Origin: CAWAND01 sp963783335
GTDB lineage: Bacteria > Chloroflexota > Anaerolineae > Anaerolineales > E44-bin32
Length of the DNA stretch: 64,000 bases
Direction: 5' to 3'
NCBI GenBank assembly: GCA_963783335.1
Contig: CAWAND010000010.1
Coordinates: 930,001-994,000 of the forward strand
This document shows positions 7,852 through 16,699 of this stretch, piece by piece (the first letter of the stretch is position 1; the number at the start of each line of letters is the position of its first letter). Made by a program: the position numbers and the translations under genes. The notes beneath the pieces are model-generated. The model was not told where the DNA came from. It saw nothing but the letters and a program-made list of their open reading frames with translations, and searched no databases.

Positions 7852-9705
7852 CTAGATAGCCTTTTCCCCTTCACCTACGCTGGGAAGCCATACCGTGACC
7901 CGGGTCCCGCGCCCATCATTGGGCTCGACCTGGATCTGACCGCCGTGGATCTCGGCGATTTCCTTGCAGATTGCCAATCCAAGCCCCGTCCCCGGGGCGC
8001 CTGTGGACAAACTGGCTTTGCCTCTGAAGAATCGGTCGAATATCCTCGCCCGCTCCTCGCTGGCGATTCCTATGCCTGTGTCCTCGAAAACGGCGGTGAT
8101 CCAGGCCTGCCCGGAGCGCTGCCTGGCGTCGGTCCGGAGCGTGATGCGCCCACCGGACGGGGTGTAATTCATGGCGTTGGTAAGCAAGTTGGTGAAGACC
8201 TGTGTCAGCAGCCGCTCATCCCCCATGGCGGTGGGCAGGTTCGGCGACGATTCTATGAGCAGCATCAGACCTTTGCTGGCCGCTAGGGCGCGGCGGTCGT
8301 TGTACAGGGCATTGAGAAGTCCGTTGAGATCCACGGGGCGAGGTTGGAAGGGTGTGGACCCGGATTCCAATCTCGACAGGGAAAGCAAGTCATCGATCAG
8401 ATGGGCCAACCGTTCGCTTTCCCTCGTGAGAGTGTCGATGTATGTGGAGGATCGGTCGGCGTCTTGGGTCTCCCGCAGCAAGTCCACGTAGAGGCGGATG
8501 TTGGTCAGCGGAGTCCTGAGTTCGTGGGATACATCCGACACAAACTGAGACTTGAGCCGGTCCAATTCCTTGAGGGCACTGATATCGTGCTGAACAGAGA
8601 CGAAATTGACGACCTTCCTGTCTTCGCCGAGCACAGGCGTGATCGAGGCGGCAACTTCATAGGTTTCGCCGTCTTTTCGGCGATTGATCAACTCCCCGTG
8701 CCACGCCTTGGCTGACTTGAGCGTATCCCACATCTCTTGGACCACGGGCTCAGGGTTGAGGTCCTCGTCTGCCAGCGCAGCCCAGCCTTCAACTGCTTCG
8801 GGCCGGCCATAGCCGCTCAGGCGTTCCCACGCCGGATTGGCGTACTCGACGACACCTTGCGGGTCTGTCACCAGCACGGCATCGCCGATGCTGGACAGAA
8901 TCGTGTCCAATCGGTCGCGTTCCGATCGAAGCTCCATTTCGAGCGTTTTTCTTTGGGAGATGTCGAGCACCAGTACCGTCGTGCCTTGGGGTTGGCCATC
9001 TTCGTCGATGATGCGGTTGACGGCGAATATGGCCGGGATGCCGGACGGTTGGTCAGCGGTGAGCTCGACTTCATATATCTCACGCGCGGGTAGGTTGAAG
9101 GCGGCATCGGGCCGCAGGCGATCGATCATAACCTGTCGAAGATGTGGGGGGAAAATCCGCAGTGCAGCCTGGTGAATGTTCATCCCCTGCAGTTCGTTCT
9201 CAGGGACATCTACCAGAGTGCAGAACACCTGGTTGACGTAGGTTAGGGTTCCCTGGTTGTCAATCTGGGCAATTCCGGCCAGAGACGTCTCAAGCAGGCC
9301 CCGAAAGCGGGCTTCTGAGAGCGCCAGGTCGCGGGTCCTCTCGATGACTTCCGCCTCCAACCGCTGGGCCTGGGACTCAATCTGGCCGTAGAGGTCGGCG
9401 TTCTCAATCGCCACTGCCGCTTGAGCTGCGAAAGCCGCCAGCAGATCCATGTCGGATGACGTGAACGGGTGGTCTAGACCCAAGCGACGGATGGCCATGA
9501 CGCCCACCGTCCGCTGACGGGCAAGCAGAGGCGCCAGCGCCAGGCATTCGGGTTCGTCGCTCGGGGTGCCTGGAACCTGCCGGCTGCGTGGGTCCGAAGA
9601 TGGGTCGTTGATCACCATGGGTTTGCCGGTGTCCATCACGTGTCCGATAAGCCCCTCGCCCGGTTCAAGCTCGAGGGCGAGCATCGAATTCGGCCTGTGG
9701 GTCAA
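7852..9705 (-). CDS. GAF-PAS-PAS histidine kinase, C-terminal part of a split gene
   Basis: 617 residues. The first ~105 are the second half of a GAF domain (ELEPGEGLIGHVMDTGKPMV). Two PAS domains follow (about 130-250 and 265-380), then HisKA with the phospho-acceptor His in SDVSHELRTPL, and HATPase_c with the N box LLTNAMNY, FEDTGIGI and GTGLGLAIC. No transmembrane segment is seen, so it is a cytoplasmic sensor. No response regulator is adjacent. It begins with a half GAF domain whose other half is in the overlapping upstream reading frame, so these were almost certainly one gene (7852-10990). Confidence 0.9.
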   Translation of the reverse strand: MTHRPNSMLALELEPGEGLIGHVMDTGKPMVINDPSSDPRSRQVPGTPSDEPECLALAPLLARQRTVGVMAIRRLGLDHPFTSSDMDLLAAFAAQAAVAIENADLYGQIESQAQRLEAEVIERTRDLALSEARFRGLLETSLAGIAQIDNQGTLTYVNQVFCTLVDVPENELQGMNIHQAALRIFPPHLRQVMIDRLRPDAAFNLPAREIYEVELTADQPSGIPAIFAVNRIIDEDGQPQGTTVLVLDISQRKTLEMELRSERDRLDTILSSIGDAVLVTDPQGVVEYANPAWERLSGYGRPEAVEGWAALADEDLNPEPVVQEMWDTLKSAKAWHGELINRRKDGETYEVAASITPVLGEDRKVVNFVSVQHDISALKELDRLKSQFVSDVSHELRTPLTNIRLYVDLLRETQDADRSSTYIDTLTRESERLAHLIDDLLSLSRLESGSTPFQPRPVDLNGLLNALYNDRRALAASKGLMLLIESSPNLPTAMGDERLLTQVFTNLLTNAMNYTPSGGRITLRTDARQRSGQAWITAVFEDTGIGIASEERARIFDRFFRGKASLSTGAPGTGLGLAICKEIAEIHGGQIQVEPNDGRGTRVTVWLPSVGEGEKAI

Positions 9706-10990
9706 TAGCCACCAGGCAGCGCAAAACTCCCCGCTGGGGGTCGAGCATATGGATTCGGCTTCCGTCAGCCTGGAACAACTCCATGGCCTGCTCAGTGATC
9801 ATGCGCAGGACAGTTTCGAGATCGAGGGAACTCGAAATCGAGCGCGAGGTGCGGATGAGGGCCTGAGATTCATCAGCCCGCCGCCTAATTTCGTCATACA
9901 GTCGGGCGTTCTTGATGGCGACAGCGGTCATGTTGGCGATCGCCTGAGTCATATCCACCTGATCTTGATGGAATGTTTCGCCTTGACGTGTGAGGAAGAG
10001 TCCCAGCGCGCCAACTGGCTCGTCACCGGCGTTCAAGGGAACACCAAGGAACGCGTGCAGGCCAACCCCCGCCCAATCTGCCAGGGACTGAAGGTGCTGA
10101 CCATACTCATCAATCAGGATCGGTTCACCCCGCTCGATCAGTTCCCAGGCGAGACCGGTCCCGCGCGGTGAGATGCCTAGTCTGAGCGTCTTCGGGAGGC
10201 CGAAAGTATATGGGTATTCAACATGGTCTCCTTCAGCATCGATCAGAGCAAAGGCGCCGGCATCCGCCTCGGTGACGGTCACGGCAATCTTGATCACCCG
10301 TTCAAGGATGGTTGACAGGTCAAAAGCGCTGGCCACTGCTTCGGCGACCTGGTTGCGCAGGCGCTCGCGGCTGAGGGAAGCGCGCATCTCCTCGCGGGAC
10401 CTGACGTGACTGAGCGCGATGGCCACGTGGTCCGCCAGGGATGTCAACAGCGGCAGATCGTCCTCGGTAAGCCAGGCGGCGTTCACGGTGATCACGCCCA
10501 ATGGCTGATCTGAAACCATGAGCGGGGCGACGATGGAAGGTGTACGGCCGCCAACCAGTCTGATGATGGCAGGTAAGACGGGGCTCAAACTCTCAGGAAC
10601 GATATGGGCAATGGTTTCCATGCGATTGGAAATGAACATCGGTTCGCCGCGATCGAGAGCAGCTTTGATCTTGGGAACCTGGGCCGGGTCAAATCGGAAG
10701 CCGACGATTTCAAGCCCGGTGAGGCGGCGCAGCGTAAGGTCGACCACTGGGCTGATGACTCGATTGCGCACGACGAGAAACCCCTGGTCGTCCAACAGAA
10801 GTACACCGCCGATGAGCTTGAGTTGGCGAAGCTCCTCTGAGACGGCCCGCAGGACATCTGCCTCGGTTGAGGTTGCGCGCCGAGCGACCCCTGCCGCGGC
10901 GTGCAGTACGGAGATCAAGTTTTTTTGAAACGGGGTCCGTCGCGGCCCACTCTGCCTACGAGTCAGCCATTTGAGCCAGGACATGTGCAC
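9665..10990 (-). CDS. Multi-GAF sensor, N-terminal part of a split histidine kinase gene
   Basis: 441 residues (ATG at 10984 or GTG at 10990). It contains a GAF-like domain at about 30-195, a clear GAF at about 220-365 (SPRGTGLAWELIERGEPILIDEY as the lid region, with helix AIANMTAVAIKNARLYDEI), and the first third of another GAF from about 385 that breaks off after LRCLVAIDPQ. The continuation is in the next frame, shifted by one base at about 9670-9700. A promoter TTGCAC-16-TACACT (11081-11054) lies 64 nt upstream. Confidence 0.85.
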   Translation of the reverse strand: MHMSWLKWLTRRQSGPRRTPFQKNLISVLHAAAGVARRATSTEADVLRAVSEELRQLKLIGGVLLLDDQGFLVVRNRVISPVVDLTLRRLTGLEIVGFRFDPAQVPKIKAALDRGEPMFISNRMETIAHIVPESLSPVLPAIIRLVGGRTPSIVAPLMVSDQPLGVITVNAAWLTEDDLPLLTSLADHVAIALSHVRSREEMRASLSRERLRNQVAEAVASAFDLSTILERVIKIAVTVTEADAGAFALIDAEGDHVEYPYTFGLPKTLRLGISPRGTGLAWELIERGEPILIDEYGQHLQSLADWAGVGLHAFLGVPLNAGDEPVGALGLFLTRQGETFHQDQVDMTQAIANMTAVAIKNARLYDEIRRRADESQALIRTSRSISSSLDLETVLRMITEQAMELFQADGSRIHMLDPQRGVLRCLVAIDPQAEFDARPRA

Positions 10991-11053
10991 ACCTGTCGGT
11001 CAGGCCGTCGCATCGGCTGGGCGCAGCCGGAGGCCGGCATGTTCTCCGCAGAT

Positions 11054-11081
11054 AGTGTACATCCCCTGTCGCCGAGTGCAA
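11054..11081 (-). promoter_or_regulatory. Promoter of the GAF/histidine kinase gene
   Basis: On the minus strand TTGCAC (11076-11081), a 16-bp spacer and TACACT (11054-11059) fit a housekeeping promoter and predict a start near 11047. Confidence 0.5.
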
Positions 11082-11102
11082 TTGGCCCCAGAATCCGGCG
11101 GG

Positions 11103-12107
11103 TCACTCGAGATCTTCGCCATGGGCGCGAAACCAGGCCGCCGCCTGGGTTATGGCCTCTGAAACAGTGTGTTGAGGCTCGAAGCCAAGCTCATCGTGCG
11201 CCAGGGTTCCATCGTAGTAGAAATGGAGGCCTGCCATGGCAAACAGGCCCAACCACGTGGGAAGGGGGAGCCAGCGGCAAAAAGCCTGAGCCGCCCGCCC
11301 GAGCATGCGCAGGGGGGGACCAGGAATTCGCAACCTGGGGCCGATGCGCCCAAGGGCGCGGGCGGCCTGGGTGAGCAGCTCGACATGCGTCATGTTTTCG
11401 CCCCCCAGGATGTAGCGAAACCCCGGCGTTCCACGCTCGAGGGCGGCCAAATGACCGGCCACAACATCATCGATGTGTATGGCATTCAGACCACCTGGTG
11501 GTGCCACAGGCGGAAGCCGCCCGGCCAACATGCGGCCCACCAAGCCGACATGATAGCGGTGCACGTCCCCGCTGCCGAAGACAGCTGAGGGGTTAAGAAT
11601 CACGGCAGCCAGCCCATCGTCAAGGGCTCTGTAGACCTCCTGCTCGGCCAAATGCTTGGCGAAGCCGTAGGGCCAAACGCTGCGAGTGGTGTTCCAGGCA
11701 TGGGTCTCGTCCATCTTGGGGAAGCTGCCGTCTGGGTTACGATCGCGGTCCGGCAGGCCCAAGGAGGCGACTGAGGAGGTGTAGATCAGTCTCTGAACGC
11801 GGCTGCTTTGGGCGGCAGCAATCACATTGCGCGTGCCCTGAACGTGGCTCTCGATCATGTGGTCGGCTCTGCGCCACCGCGCAACCTGTCCGGCGCAGTG
11901 GAAAACGACATCGATCCCTTCAGTGGCAGCCCTCAAGGAGGGTGGGTCGAAGAGGTCGCCAACCGCAAACTGGAGCGACAGACCCTCCAGGCCGACTCTG
12001 GGGCTGGAGGATCGAACCAGGGCACGGACCAGGTGTCCTTGACCTACGAGTGCTCGGGAGAGGTGGGATCCGAGGAATCCAGAGGCACCGGTGACGAGTA
12101 TCTTCAC
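11103..12107 (-). CDS. NAD(P)-dependent epimerase/dehydratase (extended SDR)
   Basis: A 334-residue extended short-chain dehydrogenase. It has the N-terminal Rossmann motif GASGFLGSHL, an HCAGQV strand, a YTSSVASLG serine strand and the catalytic pair in YGFAK. Similarity is to dihydroflavonol-reductase/hopanoid HpnA-like epimerases; the substrate cannot be assigned. It uses a GTG start and follows the thiolase by 15 bp on the same strand, so they probably form one transcript. Confidence 0.85.
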   Translation of the reverse strand: MKILVTGASGFLGSHLSRALVGQGHLVRALVRSSSPRVGLEGLSLQFAVGDLFDPPSLRAATEGIDVVFHCAGQVARWRRADHMIESHVQGTRNVIAAAQSSRVQRLIYTSSVASLGLPDRDRNPDGSFPKMDETHAWNTTRSVWPYGFAKHLAEQEVYRALDDGLAAVILNPSAVFGSGDVHRYHVGLVGRMLAGRLPPVAPPGGLNAIHIDDVVAGHLAALERGTPGFRYILGGENMTHVELLTQAARALGRIGPRLRIPGPPLRMLGRAAQAFCRWLPLPTWLGLFAMAGLHFYYDGTLAHDELGFEPQHTVSEAITQAAAWFRAHGEDLE

Positions 12108-12122
12108 GTCAGGGAAGGGGTG

Positions 12123-13343
12123 CTAACTCAGCCACTCGACGATCGTGGCCTCGCCCTGGCCCACTCCAACGCAGAGCGTAGCCAAGCCGTAGAATGGGCG
12201 CGGCTGAGATGGGGCGCGACGTTTCATCTCATGCAGCAAGGTGGTCAGGATGCGGGCGCCAGAGCAGCCCAGAGGATGGCCGAGGGCGATGGCGCCGCCG
12301 TTGACGTTGGTGATCTCGGGCCGGAACCCCAACTCACGCATCACCGCCAGGGACTGCACAGCGAAGGCTTCGTTGAGTTCGATCAAGCCGATGTCATCAC
12401 CTGTGAGGCCGGCCCTGGCGAGGGCTTTGCGTGTGGCAGGGATCGGGCCCAAACCCATGGTCCGTGGAGCCACCCCGGCGGCGGCGGACGATACGATCCT
12501 GGCCAAAGGCTTGACGCCAGCCGCTCCTGCCGCCTCGCTGTTCATGACAACCAGCGCGGCCGCACCATCGTTGATGCCCGACGCGTTGCCCGCGGTTACC
12601 GTGCCATCTTTTCGAAATGCGGGGCGCAGACGTGCGAGGGCTTCCAGGCTTGTGTCACGGCGAGGTCGTTCGTCGGTTTCCACGAGCACCGGGTCCCCCC
12701 TGCGCTGCGGAACCGGGACCGGGACGATCTCATCCGAGAACCTCCCCGAGTCCATGGCGTCGATCGCCCGGCGGTGGCTCTCCAGAGCAAACGCATCCTG
12801 ATCCTCTCGGCTGATGTCGCGCGTCAATTCGTAAATGTTCTCGGCGGTCTCACCCATGGAGTCGTTGCCGTACATTTGCTCTAGTTTAGGGTTGGGAAAT
12901 CGCCAGCCGAGAGTTGTGTCCCAGGCCGTGAGATTGCCCCAAGGGTAGGCCAGTTCGGGCTTGGGAACAGCGTAGGGTGCGCGGGACATGCTCTCCACGC
13001 CGCCGGCGACAAAGGCGTCTCCCTCCCCAGCCTTGATCGCCCGATAGGCGGCGTTGACGGCCTGCAGTCCGGAGGCGCACAGGCGGTTGAAGGTCACGGC
13101 GGCGACGTCCACCGGCAAGCCGGCCAAGAGGGTGGCCATGCGGGCGACGTTGCGGTTGTCCTCGCCTGCCTGATTGGCGCAGCCGAAATAGACCTCCTCA
13201 AGTTGGTCGGGATCGACCCCAGCGCGGCGGACGGCTTCTGCGATAACGAGTGCCGCCAGGTCATCGGGTCGAACAGCGGCCAGCGCGCCACCGTGGGCCC
13301 CGATGGGCGTGCGGACGGCCGAAACGATTACCGCGTCAGGCAT
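12123..13343 (-). CDS. Acetyl-CoA C-acyltransferase (thiolase)
   Basis: A 406-residue thiolase II-type enzyme that cleaves or forms 3-ketoacyl-CoA. The nucleophilic Cys is in NRLCASGLQAV (about residue 90). The acid/base residues are in GGAIALGHPLGCSGAR and LATLCVGVGQG near the C-terminus. It could act in beta-oxidation, acetoacetyl-CoA formation or 3-oxoadipyl-CoA cleavage (PcaF-like); the sequence does not decide. The start is ATG 13343 with GGAGGAAC upstream and a TAGAAT -10 at 13378-13383. Confidence 0.93.
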   Translation of the reverse strand: MPDAVIVSAVRTPIGAHGGALAAVRPDDLAALVIAEAVRRAGVDPDQLEEVYFGCANQAGEDNRNVARMATLLAGLPVDVAAVTFNRLCASGLQAVNAAYRAIKAGEGDAFVAGGVESMSRAPYAVPKPELAYPWGNLTAWDTTLGWRFPNPKLEQMYGNDSMGETAENIYELTRDISREDQDAFALESHRRAIDAMDSGRFSDEIVPVPVPQRRGDPVLVETDERPRRDTSLEALARLRPAFRKDGTVTAGNASGINDGAAALVVMNSEAAGAAGVKPLARIVSSAAAGVAPRTMGLGPIPATRKALARAGLTGDDIGLIELNEAFAVQSLAVMRELGFRPEITNVNGGAIALGHPLGCSGARILTTLLHEMKRRAPSQPRPFYGLATLCVGVGQGEATIVEWLS

Positions 13344-13490
13344 GAGAGGGTTCCTCCAGGAGACGGTGGTGGCCGGGATTCTACCATCCTGTCCGGTCGG
13401 GTCATGGCAGGCGCGTTAGAATAGTCGTGGTCTGCTAAACATCGAGCCGCTGCTCGAGAGCCGTGGCGGCCGGAATCATAGGAGTGATGG

Positions 13491-14510
13491 ATGTCTCTGG
13501 TTTCTAATTGGAAAGAAGTGATCGACACGGCCAACCTATCACCGGACAAACACATGGACGTCGTCAGCCGCTGGCTGATCATCACGCGAGCGGCTGTGTT
13601 TTCGATGACCATGACGTCCGGCTTGATTGGCGGCCTGCTGGCGGCCCAGTTGGCGCCAAACATCAACTGGCTTCGATTCGCACTTGCCTTCGTAGGTCTG
13701 GTCCTGGCCCACGCAGCCAACAACATGATCAATGACTACTTCGATCTGGAAGGTGGCGTTGACACGGACGAGTACACGCGCGCGCTGTATGCGCCGCATC
13801 CTGTATTGGCGGGCTTGGTTTCGAAGCGTGGCCTGCTGATGGCCATTCTACTGGTTAATCTGGTGGACGCCGCCATCTTGATCGCCCTGGCGGTGATGGT
13901 CGGGTGGCCGGTGGTGATCTTCGCCCTGCTGGGGCTGTTCATCAGCGTCTTCTACGTCGCTCCCCCGATCAAGCTCAAGCACCATGGGTTGGGCGAGCCG
14001 GCGGTCTTCCTCGTATGGGGTCCGTTGATGATCGGCGGCACCTATTTCGCTGCCGCAGGGAGCATGCCGCCGGCCAGTGTTTGGCTGGCGTGCATTCCCT
14101 ATGCCTTGGTCGTGACGACGGTGTTGATTGGCAAGCACATTGACAAGTTGGAAGTCGACAAAGAGAAAGGTATCCACACGCTCCCCGTGCTCATGGGAGA
14201 TCGAACCTCACGTATCCTGAACGCCGCCCTGATGATCTTCTACTATGTTGCGGTTGTGGCCCTGGTTCTATTCGGAGATGTCGGATTGTGGGTTTTGCTG
14301 GTCTTCTTGGCGGTCCCGAGGCTGATCTCGGTGCTGAAGACCTATCGTGAGCCCAAACCCGAAGAGCCGCCGGAAGATTACCCGGTCTGGCCTCTCTGGT
14401 ACGTTTCGGCGGCCTTCTATCACAACAAGCTGGCCGGCGGTCTGTTTGTGCTGGGTCTGATCTTGAACTGGGTCGTGCCACCTATCCTGCACGGCCTGGG
14501 CGTGGGCTAG
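13491..14510 (+). CDS. UbiA-family prenyltransferase
   Basis: 339 residues, eight to nine membrane helices. Both Asp-rich prenyl-diphosphate/Mg2+ motifs are present: NNMINDYFDLEGGVDTDE at about residues 80-97 and DKLEVDKEKGIHTLP at about 219-233. Likely transfers a polyprenyl chain to an aromatic quinone precursor, as in MenA/UbiA, but the acceptor is unknown. Divergent from the thiolase; a TAGAAT -10 lies at 13417-13422. Confidence 0.88.
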   Translation: MSLVSNWKEVIDTANLSPDKHMDVVSRWLIITRAAVFSMTMTSGLIGGLLAAQLAPNINWLRFALAFVGLVLAHAANNMINDYFDLEGGVDTDEYTRALYAPHPVLAGLVSKRGLLMAILLVNLVDAAILIALAVMVGWPVVIFALLGLFISVFYVAPPIKLKHHGLGEPAVFLVWGPLMIGGTYFAAAGSMPPASVWLACIPYALVVTTVLIGKHIDKLEVDKEKGIHTLPVLMGDRTSRILNAALMIFYYVAVVALVLFGDVGLWVLLVFLAVPRLISVLKTYREPKPEEPPEDYPVWPLWYVSAAFYHNKLAGGLFVLGLILNWVVPPILHGLGVG

Positions 14511-15056
14511 ACGGATCGGAAATTGGGGAGAGCAGGAGGACTGAGCCTTGGACTCAAAAACTCGAATCAGCAGGGTGGTGGTTTGAGTCCCTCCGGGGCA
14601 TCATACACGTGGCGGTGCACCTCCGGTGCAGATATCCGGGGGATTGGGGCCGAGGCTCAGCCTGAATTACCTGGGGGATAGCCAATGCATCCATCTCGAG
14701 CCTGATCGGAGCGACCAGGTCTTCCAATGAGCATGGCGATACGCGGCGATGCCTGGTGCGGCTGGCCCAATGCCGGTCGGGAATCTTGGGCCGAATCCGG
14801 GTTTCGGATAGGCCATAGACGCCCTGTTCTTCTATGACTTCTCGCTGCCTGCCCTGGATACAGTTCAGGCGATCGGAGGGAGCACGCGGTGCCCTCTTGG
14901 CTGGATTGTAGTATGCTCAAAACAGCCCGGGACACAGCCCGGGACACAGCCCGGGAGAGACCCAGACCGATGTCCACAAAGAACATATGACTTCGCAGCT
15001 CGAAGGCGCTAGTCACAGCCGTCAGGTCGAACCAGTATTCCAAAGGAGGCATTGTC
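14511..15056. other. 546-bp non-coding region upstream of catalase
   Basis: No credible gene. It holds a hairpin (TGCACC-TCC-GGTGCA, 14616-14630), a tRNA-like T-arm segment that does not fold into a tRNA (14577-14593), and three tandem 12-bp repeats (14923-14958). The catalase ribosome-binding site AAAGGAGG precedes the ATG at 15057. Confidence 0.6.
14923..14958. repeat. Three tandem 12-bp repeats, unit CAGCCCGGGACA
   Basis: Units at 14923-14934, 14935-14946 and 14947-14958; the last has one mismatch (G for C at base 11). Each contains the palindrome CCCGGG, in helical-like phasing about 100 bp upstream of the catalase start. It could be an operator array or simple slippage expansion. Confidence 0.85.
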
Positions 15057-16511
15057 ATGAAGAACGAAAAGCGGAACCCAACAACAACAGATGCCGGGAT
15101 CCCCGTTCCCAGCGACGAACACTCCCTCACGGTGGGACCCGATGGACCCATCCTCCTGCAGGATAACTACCTCATCGAGCAGATGGCCAACTTCAACCGG
15201 GAGCGGATTCCGGAGCGCCAACCCCATGCGAAGGGTTCTGGGGCCTTTGGACACTTCGAGGTCACCAAAGATGTCAGCGCCTACACCAAGGCTGCGGTGT
15301 TCCATCCGGGCACGAAGACGGACACGTTGATCCGTTTCTCCACGGTGGCCGGCGAGCGCGGCAGCCCTGATACCTGGCGTGACCCGCGTGGCTTCGCGCT
15401 GAAGTTCTACACCAGCGAGGGCAACTACGACATGGTGGGAAACAACACTCCGGTGTTCTTCCTACGCGATCCTATGAAGTTCCAGCACTTCATCCGCTCC
15501 CAAAAGAGGCGTGCGGACAATGGCCTGCGCGACCACGATATGCAATGGGACTTCTGGACCCTGTCGCCTGAGACGGCCCACCAGGTCACGTGGCTGATGG
15601 GTGACCGCGGAATCCCGAAGAACTGGCGGCATATGAACGGTTACTCGAGCCACACATACATGTGGGTCAACGCAGACGGCGAACGCTTCTGGGTGAAGTA
15701 CCATTTCAAGACCGACCAGGGTATCGACTTCCTCGCGCAGGCGGAGGCGGACCGGATGGCCGGCGTTGACTCCGACTACCACCGGCGCGACCTGTTCGAG
15801 GCGATCAAGCGGGGTGATTACCCCAGTTGGACGCTGAAGGTGCAGATCATGCCCTTCGAGGAGGCCAAGACCTACAGGTTCAACCCCTTCGACCTGACCA
15901 AGGTGTGGCCACACGCTGACTACCCACTGCAGGAGGTCGGCCGGCTGACGCTCGACCGCAACCCGACGGACTTCCACACCGAGATCGAGCAAGCGGCCTT
16001 CGAACCGAACAACCTCGTGCCGGGAATCGGTGTCAGCCCGGACAAAATGCTACTCGGCCGCCTCTTCGCCTACTCCGATGCCCACCGTCACCGCCTGGGT
16101 GTCAACTACAAGCAGATCCCGGTCAACCGGCCAAAGGCACCGGTACACAGCTACAGCAAGGACGGGGTGATGCGGGTCCAGAACGTGTCCGACCCCGTAT
16201 ACGCACCGAACTCTAAGGGCGGCCCGCAGGCTGACGGCGAGCGCTATCCCGAGGCAGCGATCTGGGAGGCGAGCGGCGAGTTCATCCGCGCCGCCTACAC
16301 GCTGCGCAAGGACGACGACGACTACGGGCAAGCCGGCACGTTGGTGCGCAAGGTCATGGACGATGAGCAGCGCGACCGGCTTGTGTCCAACGTCGTTGGA
16401 CACCTCAAGGGTGGCGTATCCGAGCCCGTGCTGCAGCGTGCGTTCGAATACTGGCGCAACATCGACGAGGAAATCGGCGACCGTATCATCAAGGGCATGA
16501 AAGGCGGCTGA
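15057..16511 (+). CDS. katA: Monofunctional haem catalase
   Basis: A 484-residue small-subunit clade catalase that dismutates H2O2. Visible residues are the distal His in HAKGSGAFGHFEV, the distal Asn in GNNTPVFFLRDP, and the proximal haem Tyr in RLFAYSDAHRHRLG. The start is ATG 15057 with a strong SD. Codon choice looks more uniformly G/C-ending than in neighbours, and the gene is followed after 14 bp by a truncated aquaporin, so acquisition or rearrangement is likely. The family call is secure; the symbol is generic. Confidence 0.95.
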   Translation: MKNEKRNPTTTDAGIPVPSDEHSLTVGPDGPILLQDNYLIEQMANFNRERIPERQPHAKGSGAFGHFEVTKDVSAYTKAAVFHPGTKTDTLIRFSTVAGERGSPDTWRDPRGFALKFYTSEGNYDMVGNNTPVFFLRDPMKFQHFIRSQKRRADNGLRDHDMQWDFWTLSPETAHQVTWLMGDRGIPKNWRHMNGYSSHTYMWVNADGERFWVKYHFKTDQGIDFLAQAEADRMAGVDSDYHRRDLFEAIKRGDYPSWTLKVQIMPFEEAKTYRFNPFDLTKVWPHADYPLQEVGRLTLDRNPTDFHTEIEQAAFEPNNLVPGIGVSPDKMLLGRLFAYSDAHRHRLGVNYKQIPVNRPKAPVHSYSKDGVMRVQNVSDPVYAPNSKGGPQADGERYPEAAIWEASGEFIRAAYTLRKDDDDYGQAGTLVRKVMDDEQRDRLVSNVVGHLKGGVSEPVLQRAFEYWRNIDEEIGDRIIKGMKGG

Positions 16512-16524
16512 TCTCAGCCGTGCA

Positions 16525-16698
16525 CGCTGCGCGGCGATCCTGATGGGCGGGCCCCTGACGGGCGCTTCGCTCAACCCGGCCCGAACGCTTGGCCCAGCGA
16601 TCGCAAGCGGCAGTTATGCCGACCTCTGTGTCTATCTGGCGGGGCCAGCGCTTGGCGCCGGTCTGGCGGCATTGCTGGACTGGAGCCTGGAGCGCTAG
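16525..16698 (+). pseudogene. 3' remnant of an aquaporin/MIP-family channel gene
   Basis: In the frame ending at the TAG 16696-16698, the translation reads AAILMGGPLTGASLNPARTL, then GPAIASGSYADLCVYLAGPA, then LGAGLAALLDWSLER. This is the last two helices and second NPA loop (NPAR) of a MIP-family channel. About 170 residues that should precede it are missing; the preceding sequence is the catalase stop codon at 16509-16511. No RBS or start is present, so it is a gene stump. Confidence 0.85.
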
Positions 16699-16699
16699 G

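Noticed and set aside
11808..12884. 358-codon plus-strand frame
   Set aside because: Antisense across the epimerase and thiolase genes, both of which show complete catalytic motifs.
14540..14605. tRNA-Leu-like segment (GGACTCAAAAACTC followed by a T-arm-like GGTTTGAGTCC)
   Set aside because: The T-stem pairs only 4 of 5, the loop has T for the invariant C56, and no 5' acceptor strand complementary to CGGGGCA exists upstream. At most a decayed fragment.
14923..14958. CRISPR-like repeats
   Set aside because: Units are 12 bp, directly adjacent with no spacers, and there are no cas genes.
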